From: Tethya wilhelma
Taxonomy: Eukaryota; Porifera; Demospongiae; Tethyida; Tethyidae
DNA length: 64,000 nt
Assembly: GCA_964030475.1 (NCBI GenBank)
Contig: CAXIPT010000024.1
Span: forward strand, 243,286-307,285
Reading direction: 5' to 3'
Shown: positions 23,363-33,000 of the stretch, piece by piece
Layout: each line of letters opens with the position of its first letter
Numbering within the stretch: position 1 is the stretch's first letter
Translations under genes and position numbers: made by a program
Notes under the pieces: generated by a model
What the model saw: the letters and a program-made list of their open reading frames with translations, nothing else
The model's database searches: none
Told to the model about the DNA's origin: nothing

Positions 23363-23534
23363 TTGTAATCTCTCTACAGCATATTCACAATAGCTTTCAC
23401 TGGCAGTACCAAAGTGTCTTTCCAAAGCAGTAACAAAATGCTCAATTTCTTCGAAGAATGCTCTCCACCCAATCACCTCCATTTTGATTTGGGCATGAAC
23501 ATTTCTTGTGTGTATCTCCACAATGGATTGCATG

Positions 23535-23725
23535 CCTGCATATGCGGACTACTAAGTCTTCATATGCAGACTTGCTATCAGTGTATGCGAAAACTTTCTA
23601 TCTCTGCATATGCGTACTACTAAGTCTTCATATGCAGACTTGCTATCCGTGTATATGAAGACTTGCTATCTCTGCATATACAGACTTGTCACGTCTGCAT
23701 ATGCGGACTATTACGGACTATTTGT
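23535..23725. repeat. Minisatellite of CATATGCRGACTTGCTATC-type units
   Basis: Imperfect units of about 21-42 bp built from GCATATGCGGACTACTAAG, TCTTCATATGCAGACTTGC and TATCTCTGCATAT. They overlap the region just upstream of the IS3-like start codon at 23482. Confidence 0.75.
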
Positions 23726-23847
23726 GTGTAGTATGCATAATGAATTTTGTTACGTTTGGCGTGCCATACGGTCAGCTTCTGGATCTTCTAAACGGCAGGA
23801 ATTCTTGATGTCCTGGTGGAAAACAAGACCCTTGAGATGGTTGTTAA

Positions 23848-24595
23848 GCCTCGGCGCGTGCGTAGCACGTGCAGAGGGTTACGGTAGTCGTTTTGTCTGT
23901 CTGTTTGTCCCACCGAAATCTCAAGAAACACAGCTCTAGCGACAAAATTGATGGTACTTACGTTCATAACTCTGAATGATCTTGTAAAAATATATTTTTT
24001 GCTGTCCAAAACACTGTAGTTCTTGAGTTTTGAGGCTTTTGTGCTTCTTTGAGCGCTTAGCTTCGAGGCCACGCCTACTAATGTGGTGTGCGTTATTTAG
24101 AATTTAGAATTTGTGCTGCGGCTGAAGTGCAATACAATCAGTGCTCATGAGTCATGGCTCTTTGCATGGCTGTTGGTTAGTGTTAGTGTTGTTTGACAAG
24201 ACAGACAGGAGTTGGTCTGCTTTCTATGTAAGCATAGTAGGGCATGCAAAGACTGACAAGCTACATCATTATAGTTAATGCATCAGTGTTAGCTAGGCTC
24301 TTACAGGCTGAGGCCCAGACTTCAGTTCAGACAGCAGCTGAGTATTCCAATGCATGTACATAACCATGGAGCTATAATATCCATGACATAACCGTAGCAG
24401 AGCTCATCTGGTTTATAGTCTGTGACATGTGCTGCTTCACCTCTGCCGGCCACTAGATGGATCATAGCCTGTATCATCGGTACTTTTTAGTTTTCATACT
24501 GAGTTATGTTATACTCTTTACACTGTGTATATGCATATAAGTGTGCTAGCTAGTTGCATGAGTGCGCCGAGGCTTATGCACCATCGGTGCCTTCA
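23848..24595 (-). repeat. Large inverted repeat, left arm
   Basis: From AAGCCTCGGCGCGTGCG to GGTGCCTTCATT this is a near-identical inverted copy of 25503-26213. It contains R3 (23848-24107) plus ~490 bp of unique-looking sequence. A 28-bp duplication near 24363-24400 is absent from the other arm. Confidence 0.9.
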
Positions 24596-24597
24596 TT

Positions 24598-24893
24598 AAC
24601 CCTCGGCGCGCGCATGCGCGTTGAGGGTTATAGTAGTCGTTTTGTCTGTCCGTCCGTTTGTTTGTTCACTCTATATCTCAAGAACAACAGCTCAACTTGC
24701 CAAAATCGACATGCTAAAAGTGGTTAATCGAGATTATCTAAAAAATTACACAAAGAATTTAACAAAAACCTGTAGTTCCTGAGATCTGAGGCTTTTCCAG
24801 CTTCTCTGAGCATTTGGCTTCGAGGCCACACCCACAATTTTTTAGTCACACCTACAATAGCACGTGTAGTGTGCGTTATTTAGAGATACAGTT
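24598..24893 (-). repeat. Interspersed repeat R3, copy 3
   Basis: It starts ACCCTCGGCGCGCGCATGCG and ends GTGTGCGTTATTTAGAG. It is more diverged than the R3 copies inside the inverted repeat and sits in the spacer between the arms. Confidence 0.7.
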
Positions 24894-24904
24894 GAATGAT
24901 CAGT

Positions 24905-25312
24905 TTCAGAGGAGGTAGGACACGCTTGACCTTTGTCTAATGAGGTCACTGATTAGTTTACTTATATCTCCAGAAGCGAGGGTTTTTGTAGTATTCTAAG
25001 GCCTTTTCTGAACTAAGCACTATCAATTTAGGGGGGCACCTCTCTTCTTTTCAGCTGCAGAGCCTTTGTTTTCCCGCTACTGGACTGTGGAATGTTGAAA
25101 GGAATGTTAATTAATTTTTTGCATGCTTGCATTATCTCTTACTAAGAGCCAGAATGGCAAAAAATAGAGTGGTCTCTAACTAAAACAAGGGTGCTGAGTT
25201 TGAATATTGTGCTTATAAACTTCAAAAATCTTCCTGTACGCGAGTCTGCAATTTCTAATTAGTGACCTCATTACCTAAAGTTCAAGTGTGTCCTACCTCC
25301 TCTGGATCAGTT
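24905..25312. mobile_element. Palindromic MITE in the inverted-repeat spacer
   Basis: GAGGAGGTAGGACACGCTTG at the left pairs with CAAGTGTGTCCTACCTCCTC at the right, and pairing continues through AATGAGGTCACT/AGTGACCTCATT. Terminal repeats are about 42 bp. No ORF is present. An N lies just beyond, near 25341. Confidence 0.7.
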
Positions 25313-25431
25313 TAGCTGGACTGAATCTAGTCTCGCGTAGNTTAGTTTTTTAATTATTGTACTTTAAACTTTGCTGTGATTTTTGGCAGTAATGATGGTC
25401 ATTACATGTTGATTGAAACCGAGAACCCTCT

Positions 25432-28130
25432 GAAGTATAATACAAAATTCCACATTACAACCAAATAATTATTTTATTAAACTTGAAACATTACAAAAAA
25501 AATGAAGGCACCGATGGTGCATAAGCCTCGGCACACTCATGCAACTAGCTAGCACACTTATATGCATCTACACAGTGTAAAGAGTATAACATAACTCAGT
25601 ATGAAAACTGAAAAGTACATACAGGCTATGATCCATCTAGTGGCCGGCAGAGGTGAAGCAGCACATGTCACAGATTATAAACCAGATGAGCTCTGCTACG
25701 GTTATGTACATGCATTGGAATACTCAGCTGCTGTGTGAACTGAAGTCTGGGCCTTAGCCTGTAAGAGCCTAGCTAACCACTGATGCATTAACTATAATGA
25801 TGTAGCTTGTGTCAGTCTTTGCATGCCCTACTATGCTTACATAGAAAGCAGACCAACTCCTGTCTGTCTTGTCAAACAACACTAACCAACAGCCATGCAA
25901 AGAGCCATGATCATTGTACTTCAGCAGCACAAATTCTAATTTCTTAAACAACGCACACCACATTAGTAGGCGTGGCCTCGAAGCTAAGCGCTCAAAGAAG
26001 CACAAAAGCCTCAAAACTCAAGAACTACAGTGTTTTGGACAGCAAAAAATAATACAAGATCATTCAGAGTTATGAACATAAGTACCATCAATTTTGTCAC
26101 TAGAGCTGTGTTTCTTGAGATTTCGATGGGACAAACAGACAAACAGACAGACAGACAGACAAAACGACTACCGTAACCCTCTGCACGTGCTACGCATGCG
26201 CCAAGGCTTAATGATTAATGTGTCTGTGTTCCAAAAGATATCTTTATAGCACCTGGTGGCTTTCCTTGAAACAATCTCCTGTTTCTTGCTCTAGCCCATT
26301 GCTCCAACAATATTGTCAAAGTCAAATTCTTTTAGTTTGGGACCTTCAATGCTAATTCTAAGCAGACAGTTTAAAGTTTTGTTGACCATACGAGTTCTGA
26401 GGCGGCTTTTAATTCTCCCCGTTGCACTAAATCCTCTTTCACAATCAGCTGAGTGTATTGGAATGACTAATAATTATCTGGCATGCTATTTCACCAAGTG
26501 CTGGATACAGAGACCTTGTTTTCACAAAATAAAGCAAAAAATCATGAGTTGTATTGAAATTCTTTAAGAGCAGTGACTGCTTCTTTCCACTCCACTAGTG
26601 CAACTGTTGATTCAACTTTGTAGTGTTCTGCTAAACAAACAATTTGTGAGCATCCATAGTGATAATAATCTTCAGCTTTTTTTGGAGAATTCTCTCGATT
26701 AAACTCATTTGCAGCTTTAAGTATACCAAGAGATTCCTCGGGGAAATGCTCAGCCAGATTCTGCTTCAATATATGGAATGGCAAAACCTTTGAGAAAATA
26801 GTCGTGATCATTGTTTCTTCCAGCGGAGAGTTCAGGATGGTTCTCTTCCCAGACAGCTAATTCTTTCTGCCAATCTGCTGTACCATGTTGGGAACATGTC
26901 TTTATTCCTTTGAGGGTAGCATCTGCACCTTGTACAGCAGGAGAAACAGCACTAAAAGGTAAGTTTTCAGTCTGAAAAACTTTTGACTGCCTACTTAGGA
27001 TAGGTAATACCTCAGACATGAAAAAAAAAAGCAATAAATGAATACTTCTTGAAAAGTCCGGCTAGGCCTAGTGCTGTTGCATTACCATCATCATTACAAG
27101 CAAGGTCATTTAAAGTAGTTGACAGAGGGTCAAGACAACGTCTTATTACTTGTACAGCTTCATTACAGGCTAGCCATCGTGTATCAGCTGGTTCACGTAG
27201 TTTCAAGGCAGGCCTATCAAAAACATCTTCAAAAGTGGCTTTTAGATGAGCTGTACAATTTGCAGATCTGTGAAAATATGTATAAAGGCCCTTCACATAC
27301 CCTTTAAAGCGTTTTACTTCAGAAACTGTCCCTGCTGCCTCCAAGACAGCAAGTGCTAATCTGTGTGCAACGCAATGAATGTTTATTAAAGAAGGTTGTT
27401 CTTTTGTTAACTTTGCTGCCACTCCATTCTCTTTTCCTACCATCACTGCAGCTCCATCACTGCCCATAGCTGCAACACGTTTCATTGAGAGACCATAAGT
27501 TAAAACTAGGTCCATAATCGATGCTTTTACAGATTCAGCACAACCGTCAGTGAGCTCATTCACTCCTAGAAAAAATGTACACACTTTGCCCTTTACCACA
27601 GTCTTAGCATACAACACAAGAGCCTTTGAGGTTGACAAATCTGTAGTCTCGTCACATATTATACTCACAAATGGAGACTGTTCAACTTTTCTTTGTACCA
27701 GCCTCTTGACTTCTTGACCAAGCAAAATGAGCAGTTCATCGACAATACGATAACTAGTGTAGTTATCATTGCCTCTATTATTTAGTACTTGCAAATGGGG
27801 AAGTCCTAAGTGGGAAAGAAGGCTCATCAAAGGCTCATAGTTTGTTGTGTGGGGAATTTCTTCCTGAGCAAGAAAATACACACACGCAAATGCTGCCTTG
27901 ACAGCAGATTCCTCTACTTCCCATTGCTTCTCGAAAACACAAGCAATTCCACCATCAACTAAAGACAGTTGATACTGCTTTTCAGTCCTTTCAGCATCCT
28001 CATGCATACTAGAGTTCATATGCCGAGTAACAGATTCATGGCGTTGTAAAATACATGGTTCTTTAGTCCATACAGGAAGGCCACTCCGAGGGAGTTTACC
28101 GTACTTGGTACATAACTTACAGAACATATA
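25432..28130 (-). pseudogene. Degenerate hAT transposase, interrupted and 5'-truncated
   Basis: Closely related to the intact hAT at 30056-32511. The 3' untranslated end (25432-25502) is separated from the coding part by the 25503-26213 arm. Coding runs 26214-28130 on the minus strand and keeps the DUF4371-like core (SPFVSIICDETTDLS, AAMGSDGAAVMV, HCVAHRLALA). It carries frameshifts near 27020, 26760 and 26550 and stops at the Cys-Lys-Leu-Cys zinc finger, where an R1 fragment begins. The first ~70 residues and the terminal repeats are absent. Confidence 0.85.
25503..26213 (+). repeat. Large inverted repeat, right arm, inserted in the hAT relic
   Basis: Inverted copy of 23848-24595. The intact hAT shows the uninterrupted target (AAACTGATTAATGTG at 30190), so this arm was inserted just past the hAT stop codon. 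AATG occurs at both junctions and may be a 4-bp duplication. R3 occupies 25953-26213. Confidence 0.8.
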
Positions 28131-29793
28131 CTGGGTACATAGGAATGGCACGGATGGCTCATTAACGCAATACAAATATTCACACGAATAACTGCAAAAA
28201 CTGAGCGCAACTACTATTTAGCCTTTTCTCTTTCTGTTGAGCCTAAAAAACATAGCCTAAAACCATTGCTAAAGTAACAAACTAAAGTATGCCAAACCTC
28301 CAATTTTCTCTATCTTCTTCTTCTTCTTCTATCTTGAAACGACTTTTCTCGAAGACCGCTTGCTTTCAGAAGCTGATTCTTGAATGATTAAACTTGGTTT
28401 CTTTGTCTTCACGTGCTTTTATGTATCGGTTATTCGTCTCTCTAGCTGAGTCGCTAGATACAAGGGGACGAAAAGCGCCTTCTTCGTATGGCAGCCATTC
28501 ATTTCTATACTCAACAAGTGAAAAAAACAGGCTTCTTAAGCTACTATTTAGCCTTTTCTCTTTCTGTTGAGCCTAAAAACATAGCCTAAAACCATTGCTA
28601 AAGTAACAAACTAAAGTATGCCAAATCTCCAATTTTCTCCATCTTCTTCTTCTTCTTCTATCTTGGAACGACTTTTCTCGAAGACCGCTCGCTTTCAGAA
28701 GCTGATTCTTGAATGAATAAACTTGGTTTCTTTGTCTTCACGTGCTTTTTGTATCGGTTATTCGTCTCTCTAGCTGAGTCGCTAGATACAAGACGAAAAG
28801 CGCCTTCTCCGTATGGCAGCCATTCATTTCTATACTCAACAAGTGAAGAAAAACATCGCGTGAATATTTGTATTGCACTAATGGGCCATCCGTGCCATTC
28901 CTATGTACCCAGTACTACCGTACTGGGAATTACATTTCCAGCGTTGCCTGTAAGTGGTTTCTGCTCTTGAATTGGTAATGGTTGTCACAATTTGCCAATT
29001 CGCCAAATTTAATTCTCACCAAAGCGAATAACTCTGAAAAAACTGATCGCTTGGCACTAAAAGGCTTCTTGAGCTACTATTTAGCCTTTTCTCTTTCTAT
29101 TGAGCCTAAAAACATAGCCTAAAACCATCGCTAAAGTAACAAACACAAACATACCAAACCTCAAATTTTCTCCATCTTCTTCTTCTTCTTCTTCTTCTTC
29201 TTCTTCTTCTATCTTGGAACGACTTTTCTCAAAGACCGCTCGCTTCCAGAGGCTGATTCTTGAACGAATAAACTTGGTTTCTTTGTCTTTACGTGCTTTT
29301 TGTATCGGTTATTCGCCTCTCTAGCTGAGTCGCTAGATACAAGACGAAAAGCGCCTTCTCCGTATGGCAGCCATTCATTTCTATACTCATTAATAATTCA
29401 TTAGCTACCTTAGAAATCAAGTTGACGACCCTTTTCCAGTTAGGCAAGTGTGGAATCCGAATATTTGTTGCCCTTACCTGAAGATTTCTGGTTGTGCTGA
29501 AGTCTCTGTAACTAGGGTCAGTCTTAAGTATTTAGGAGGTGAATAGACTACTTTGTTACATAGTTGTCATTATAAGAAGATGAGCAAAGCAAGTAAATTT
29601 TGTCAGATACAGCTCCAGCCTCCTTAGCCTGCTTCACACTGACTTTTATACTGATAGATAGATTAATAATATCCATGCTGATAGTGTACAAGTAGCTACC
29701 ATATACACACAAACTCAACTGTGATGTAGAATTATGAAAAAATGGGAACAAACAAGTGAAAAAAACATTGGAAATGTAATGAGACATAGGAAT
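28131..29793 (+). repeat. Rearranged cluster of R1 bodies
   Basis: Three R1 bodies follow one another at about 28131-28503, 28522-28850 and 29020-29751. The first has only half of the 5' hairpin. After the second, a reversed 5' end (CCCAGTACTACCGTACTGGG at 28908-28927) appears. The last body runs into the first arm of a palindromic tail (29752-29793), which is cut by the N at 29794. It looks like repeated insertion and template switching, or an assembly collapse. Confidence 0.7.
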
Positions 29794-29794
29794 N

Positions 29795-30052
29795 TCTGCT
29801 AGGAAAAGTACGTTTCATTAAATCGGTTAGTTTCTCTTTAGAAGGTTTAGTCTTCTCTAATTCCTCCCCCAGATGTTTTATGCTCCGTTCAGTCGAAACT
29901 TCATCCTCTGGGTTTTCATCAAGGCTTGGATAGATGTGTTTCTTTAAACTCTCCGTTCATGGACGTTTTGTTGCTGGTCTAGGATCAGAGTTTGACTTGG
30001 GTCGATTTTTATATTTTGACACTTGATAAATGTATAGTGTTGCCAGGAGTAC
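29795..30052 (-). pseudogene. SAMD3-like gene fragment, downstream exon
   Basis: On the minus strand an exon begins after TTTATTAACAG with YSWQHYTFIKCQN and later reads DENPEDEVSTERSIKHLG, EELEKTKPSKEKL and LMKRTFPSR, with one frameshift near 29950. Such segments are typical of the expanded SAMD3-like proteins of sponges and cnidarians, whose function is unknown. It joins in phase with the exon at 32576-32643 if the hAT at 30056-32511 is discounted. The family assignment is by remembered pattern only. Confidence 0.4.
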
Positions 30053-30055
30053 TGT

Positions 30056-32511
30056 CAGTGTTCACCCCAGAAATTTTGGATAGGTAGGTATTTTCAGAGA
30101 TGTTAGAACATTAATATAATACAAAATTCCACATTACAACCAAATAATTATTTTATTAATACAAAAAAAAATTGAAACATTACAAAAAAAACTGATTAAT
30201 GTGTCTGTGTTCCAAGAGATATCTTCATAGCACCTGCTGGCTTTCCTTGAAACAATCTTCTGTTTCTTGCTCTAGCCCATTGCTCCAACAATTTGTCAAA
30301 GTCAAATTCTTTTAGTTTGGGACCTTCAATACTAATTCTAAGCAGACAGTTTAAAGTTTTGTTGACCATACGAGTTCTGAGGCGGCTTTTAATTCTCCCC
30401 ATTGCACTAAATCCTCTTTCACAATCAGCTGAGTGCATTGGAATGACTAATATCCGGCATGCTATTTCACCAAGTGCTGGATACAGAGACCTTGTTTTCA
30501 CAAAATAAAGCAAAAAATCATGAGTTGTATTGAAATTCTTTAGAGAAGTGACTGCTTCTTTCCACTCCACTAGTGCAATTGTTGATTCAACTTTGTAGTG
30601 TTCTGCTAAACAAACAATTTGTGAGCGTCCATAGTGATAATAATCTTCAGCTTTTCTTGGAGAATTCTCTGGATTAAACACATCTGCAGCTTTAAGTATA
30701 GCAAGAGATTCCTCGGGGAAACGCTCAGCCAGATTCTGCAAGAGTGCTTCAATATATGGAATGGCAAAACCTTTGAGAAAATAGTCGTGATCATTGTTTC
30801 TTCCAGCGGAGAGTTCAGGATGGTTCTCTTCCCAGACAGCTAATTCTTTCTGCCAATCTGCTGTACCATGTTGGGAACATGTCTTTATTCCTTTGAGGGT
30901 AGCATCTGCACGTTGTACAGCAGGAGAAACAGCACTAAAAGGTAAGTTTTCAGTCTGAAAAACTTTTGACAGCCAACTTAGGATAGGTAATACCTCAGAC
31001 ATGAAAAAAACAGCAGCAATAAATGAATACTTCTTGAAAAGTCCGGCTAGGCCTAGTGCTGTTGCATCACCATCATCATTACAAGCAAGGTCATTTAAAG
31101 CAGTTGACAGAGGGTCAAGACAACGTCTTATTACTTGTACAGCTTCATCACAGGCTAACCATCGTGTATCAGCTGGTTCACGTAGTTTCAAGGCAGGCCT
31201 ATCAAAAACATCTTCAAAAGTGGCTTTTAGATGAGCTGTACGATTTGCAGATCTGTGAAAATATGTATAAAGGCCCTTCACATACCCTTTAAAGCGTTTT
31301 ACTTCAGAAACTGTCTCTGCTGCCTCTAAGACAGCAAGTGCTAATCTGTGTGCAACGCAATGAATGTTTATTAAAGAAGGTTGTTCTTTTATTAACTTTG
31401 CTGCCACTCCATTCTCTTTTCCTACCATCACTGCAGCTCCATCACTGCCCATAGCTGCAACACGTTCCATTGAGAGACCATAAGTTGAAATCATGTCCAT
31501 AATTGATGCTTTTACAGATTCAGCACAACCATCAGTGAGCTCATTCACTCCTAGAAAAAATGTACACACTTCGCCCTTTACCACAGTCTTAGCATACAAC
31601 ACAAGAGCCTTTGAAGTTGACAAATCTGTGGTCTCGTCACATATTATACCCACAAATGGAGACTGTTCAACTTTTCTTTGTACCAGCCTCTTGACTTCTT
31701 GACCAAGCAAAACGAGCAGTTCATCGACAATACGATAGCTAGTGTAGTTAGCATTGCCTCCTTTATTTAGTACTTGCAAATGGGGAAGTCCTAAGTGGGA
31801 AAGAAGGCTCATCAAAGGCTCATAGTTTGTTGTGTGGGGAATTTCTTCCTGAGCAAGAAAATACACACACGCAAATGCTGCCTTGACAGCAGATTCCTCT
31901 GCTTCCCATTGCTTCTCGAAAGCACAAGCAATTCCACCATCAACTAAAGACAGTTGATACTGCTTTTCAGCCCTTTCAGCATCCTCATGCATACTAGAGT
32001 TCATATGCCGAGTAACAGATTCATGGCGTAGTAAAATACATGGTTCTTTAGTCCATACAGGAAGGCCACTCCGAGGGAGTTTACCGTACTTGGTACATAA
32101 CTTACAGAACATGCCTAGACCTTCACGATACTCTAGCCAAGTAGATGATAGTTCAATATCTTCTGGAAGGTCAACTCCTTCAACTCGAGGCCACACTGCA
32201 GTTTTCTTCCAGTTTTCTTTAAACACTTCATTTTCTTTTCTACTAGTCTCAATAGTTTTCTTTCGCTTGGGTTCTGGCTCACTAGCTACAGAACCGAACA
32301 GAGTTAGCTGTCTGGAGGCCATCTAGAGTCACATGGTGAAAGAGCTCTACTGAGCATGCTCAAATCCCACCCACCCATGTGTTTTGACAAAATTGCTGAC
32401 GGTGCACTATTACTTGCGTGGTTGATAGCAGTTATACAGAGCAAGTTACTCTCTCAGATATTTTACAAGCGCGGTATATACCTCACATACCGAGCTTTGG
32501 GGTGAACACTG
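30056..32511 (-). mobile_element. Complete hAT transposon with 8-bp target duplication
   Basis: It begins CAGTGTTCACCCC and ends, inverted, with the same 13 bases (GGGGTGAACACTG). The flanks are AGTACTGT at 30048-30055 and AGTACTGT at 32512-32519, a perfect 8-bp duplication as expected for hAT elements. It encodes one uninterrupted transposase. Matching ends, intact ORF and perfect duplication all point to recent insertion. Confidence 0.95.
30196..32322 (-). CDS. hAT transposase, intact (708 aa)
   Basis: A cut-and-paste transposase of the ZNF862/C17orf113-like hAT branch, expected to act in the nucleus on the ends of its own element. The N-terminus is basic and followed by a zinc finger with Cys73, Cys76 and His100/His106/His112 as likely ligands. 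The RNase H-type core shows Asp229 (IICDETTDLS), Asp294 (AAMGSDGAAVM), the conserved Cys322/His325 (HCVAH), Trp388 (ADTRW) and Glu635 (SADCERGFSAM), so the full catalytic set is present. The C-terminal dimerisation region ends with a basic tail. The start is the first Met, MASRQLTLFG, which suits this family. A ~140-bp AT-rich untranslated region follows the stop. The related copy at 25432-28130 is broken. Confidence 0.93.
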   Translation of the reverse strand: MASRQLTLFGSVASEPEPKRKKTIETSRKENEVFKENWKKTAVWPRVEGVDLPEDIELSSTWLEYREGLGMFCKLCTKYGKLPRSGLPVWTKEPCILLRHESVTRHMNSSMHEDAERAEKQYQLSLVDGGIACAFEKQWEAEESAVKAAFACVYFLAQEEIPHTTNYEPLMSLLSHLGLPHLQVLNKGGNANYTSYRIVDELLVLLGQEVKRLVQRKVEQSPFVGIICDETTDLSTSKALVLYAKTVVKGEVCTFFLGVNELTDGCAESVKASIMDMISTYGLSMERVAAMGSDGAAVMVGKENGVAAKLIKEQPSLINIHCVAHRLALAVLEAAETVSEVKRFKGYVKGLYTYFHRSANRTAHLKATFEDVFDRPALKLREPADTRWLACDEAVQVIRRCLDPLSTALNDLACNDDGDATALGLAGLFKKYSFIAAVFFMSEVLPILSWLSKVFQTENLPFSAVSPAVQRADATLKGIKTCSQHGTADWQKELAVWEENHPELSAGRNNDHDYFLKGFAIPYIEALLQNLAERFPEESLAILKAADVFNPENSPRKAEDYYHYGRSQIVCLAEHYKVESTIALVEWKEAVTSLKNFNTTHDFLLYFVKTRSLYPALGEIACRILVIPMHSADCERGFSAMGRIKSRLRTRMVNKTLNCLLRISIEGPKLKEFDFDKLLEQWARARNRRLFQGKPAGAMKISLGTQTH

Positions 32512-32575
32512 AGTACTGTTAATAAACATAGAAATTATTATTTAAAAAATGATACTTAATTTTTGAAAAACTTAC

Positions 32576-32643
32576 AGATTCCTTGAGAAATGGGTACTTG
32601 GCAAGCCATTTGCATACCAAGTTTGGAACAGCAAAGCAAGAAT
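32576..32643 (-). pseudogene. SAMD3-like gene fragment, upstream exon
   Basis: A 68-bp exon with acceptor CTTCCACAG/ATTC and donor GAATCT/GTAAGT. It encodes CFAVPNLVCKWLAKYPFLKES, matching the conserved KYPFL motif of SAMD3-like proteins. It ends in phase 0, as needed for the exon at 30052. The hAT element sits in the intron between them, at the acceptor. Confidence 0.45.
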
Positions 32644-32796
32644 CTGTGGAAGAAATAAAAACAATGCGTTGCATACTTCATAATCGCGAATTAACCGTAC
32701 TTGACCTTATGAATAAATTCATTTGCAAATAAATCTCAATGTAGGAGCGTTTCCGCATACGCGTGCAGTTAGACTGTAAGTACATGTACAGAATAA

Positions 32797-32983
32797 TACC
32801 GTAGATCGGGAAATTTTCGCCGTTAAAAAATTTTTGCCATGTGCGCGAGTGGCGAAAATTAAACGCGCGAAAATTTAAAACGTATGGTGATCTTTACCGA
32901 ATCGGTCAAAGTGGCGAAAATTAAACACGCGAAAGTTAAAGAAGCGAAAATTTATAGCGGCGAAAATTTCCCGATCTACGGTA
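32797..32983. mobile_element. MITE with GCGAAAATT words (187 bp)
   Basis: The ends TACCGTAGATCGGGAAATTT and, inverted, the same bases pair over about 27 bp. The interior repeats GCGAAAATT/GCGAAAGTT at least six times on one strand, so the element is direction-biased inside despite its symmetrical ends. Confidence 0.85.
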
Positions 32984-33000
32984 AATGAGATAACACATCC

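Larger units (their letters stand above)
20189..23482 (-). pseudogene. IS3-like (IS3EU-type) integrase gene, exon 1 split by an element
   Basis: Three coding pieces lie on the minus strand: 23482-23363, 21754-21104 and 20967-20189. The last two are joined by a 136-bp GT-AG intron (20968-21103). The protein would be 515 aa once the CACTG element at 21755-23362 and its 2-bp duplication are discounted, with no other break. It has an acidic N-terminal segment, a helix-turn-helix (FSWTQIASILGVSRMTIYRRR), then an rve-like core: WHID, IRVDQGSEN and QRIERLW, with 34 residues between the last Asp and Glu. The intron splits the codon of the Asp in WHID. A tail after TPNQLYTAGML is acidic. This family is widespread in animals and is usually read as a transposase or domesticated integrase. 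The insertion makes this copy doubtful as a working gene, unless the element is spliced out. Confidence 0.75.
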
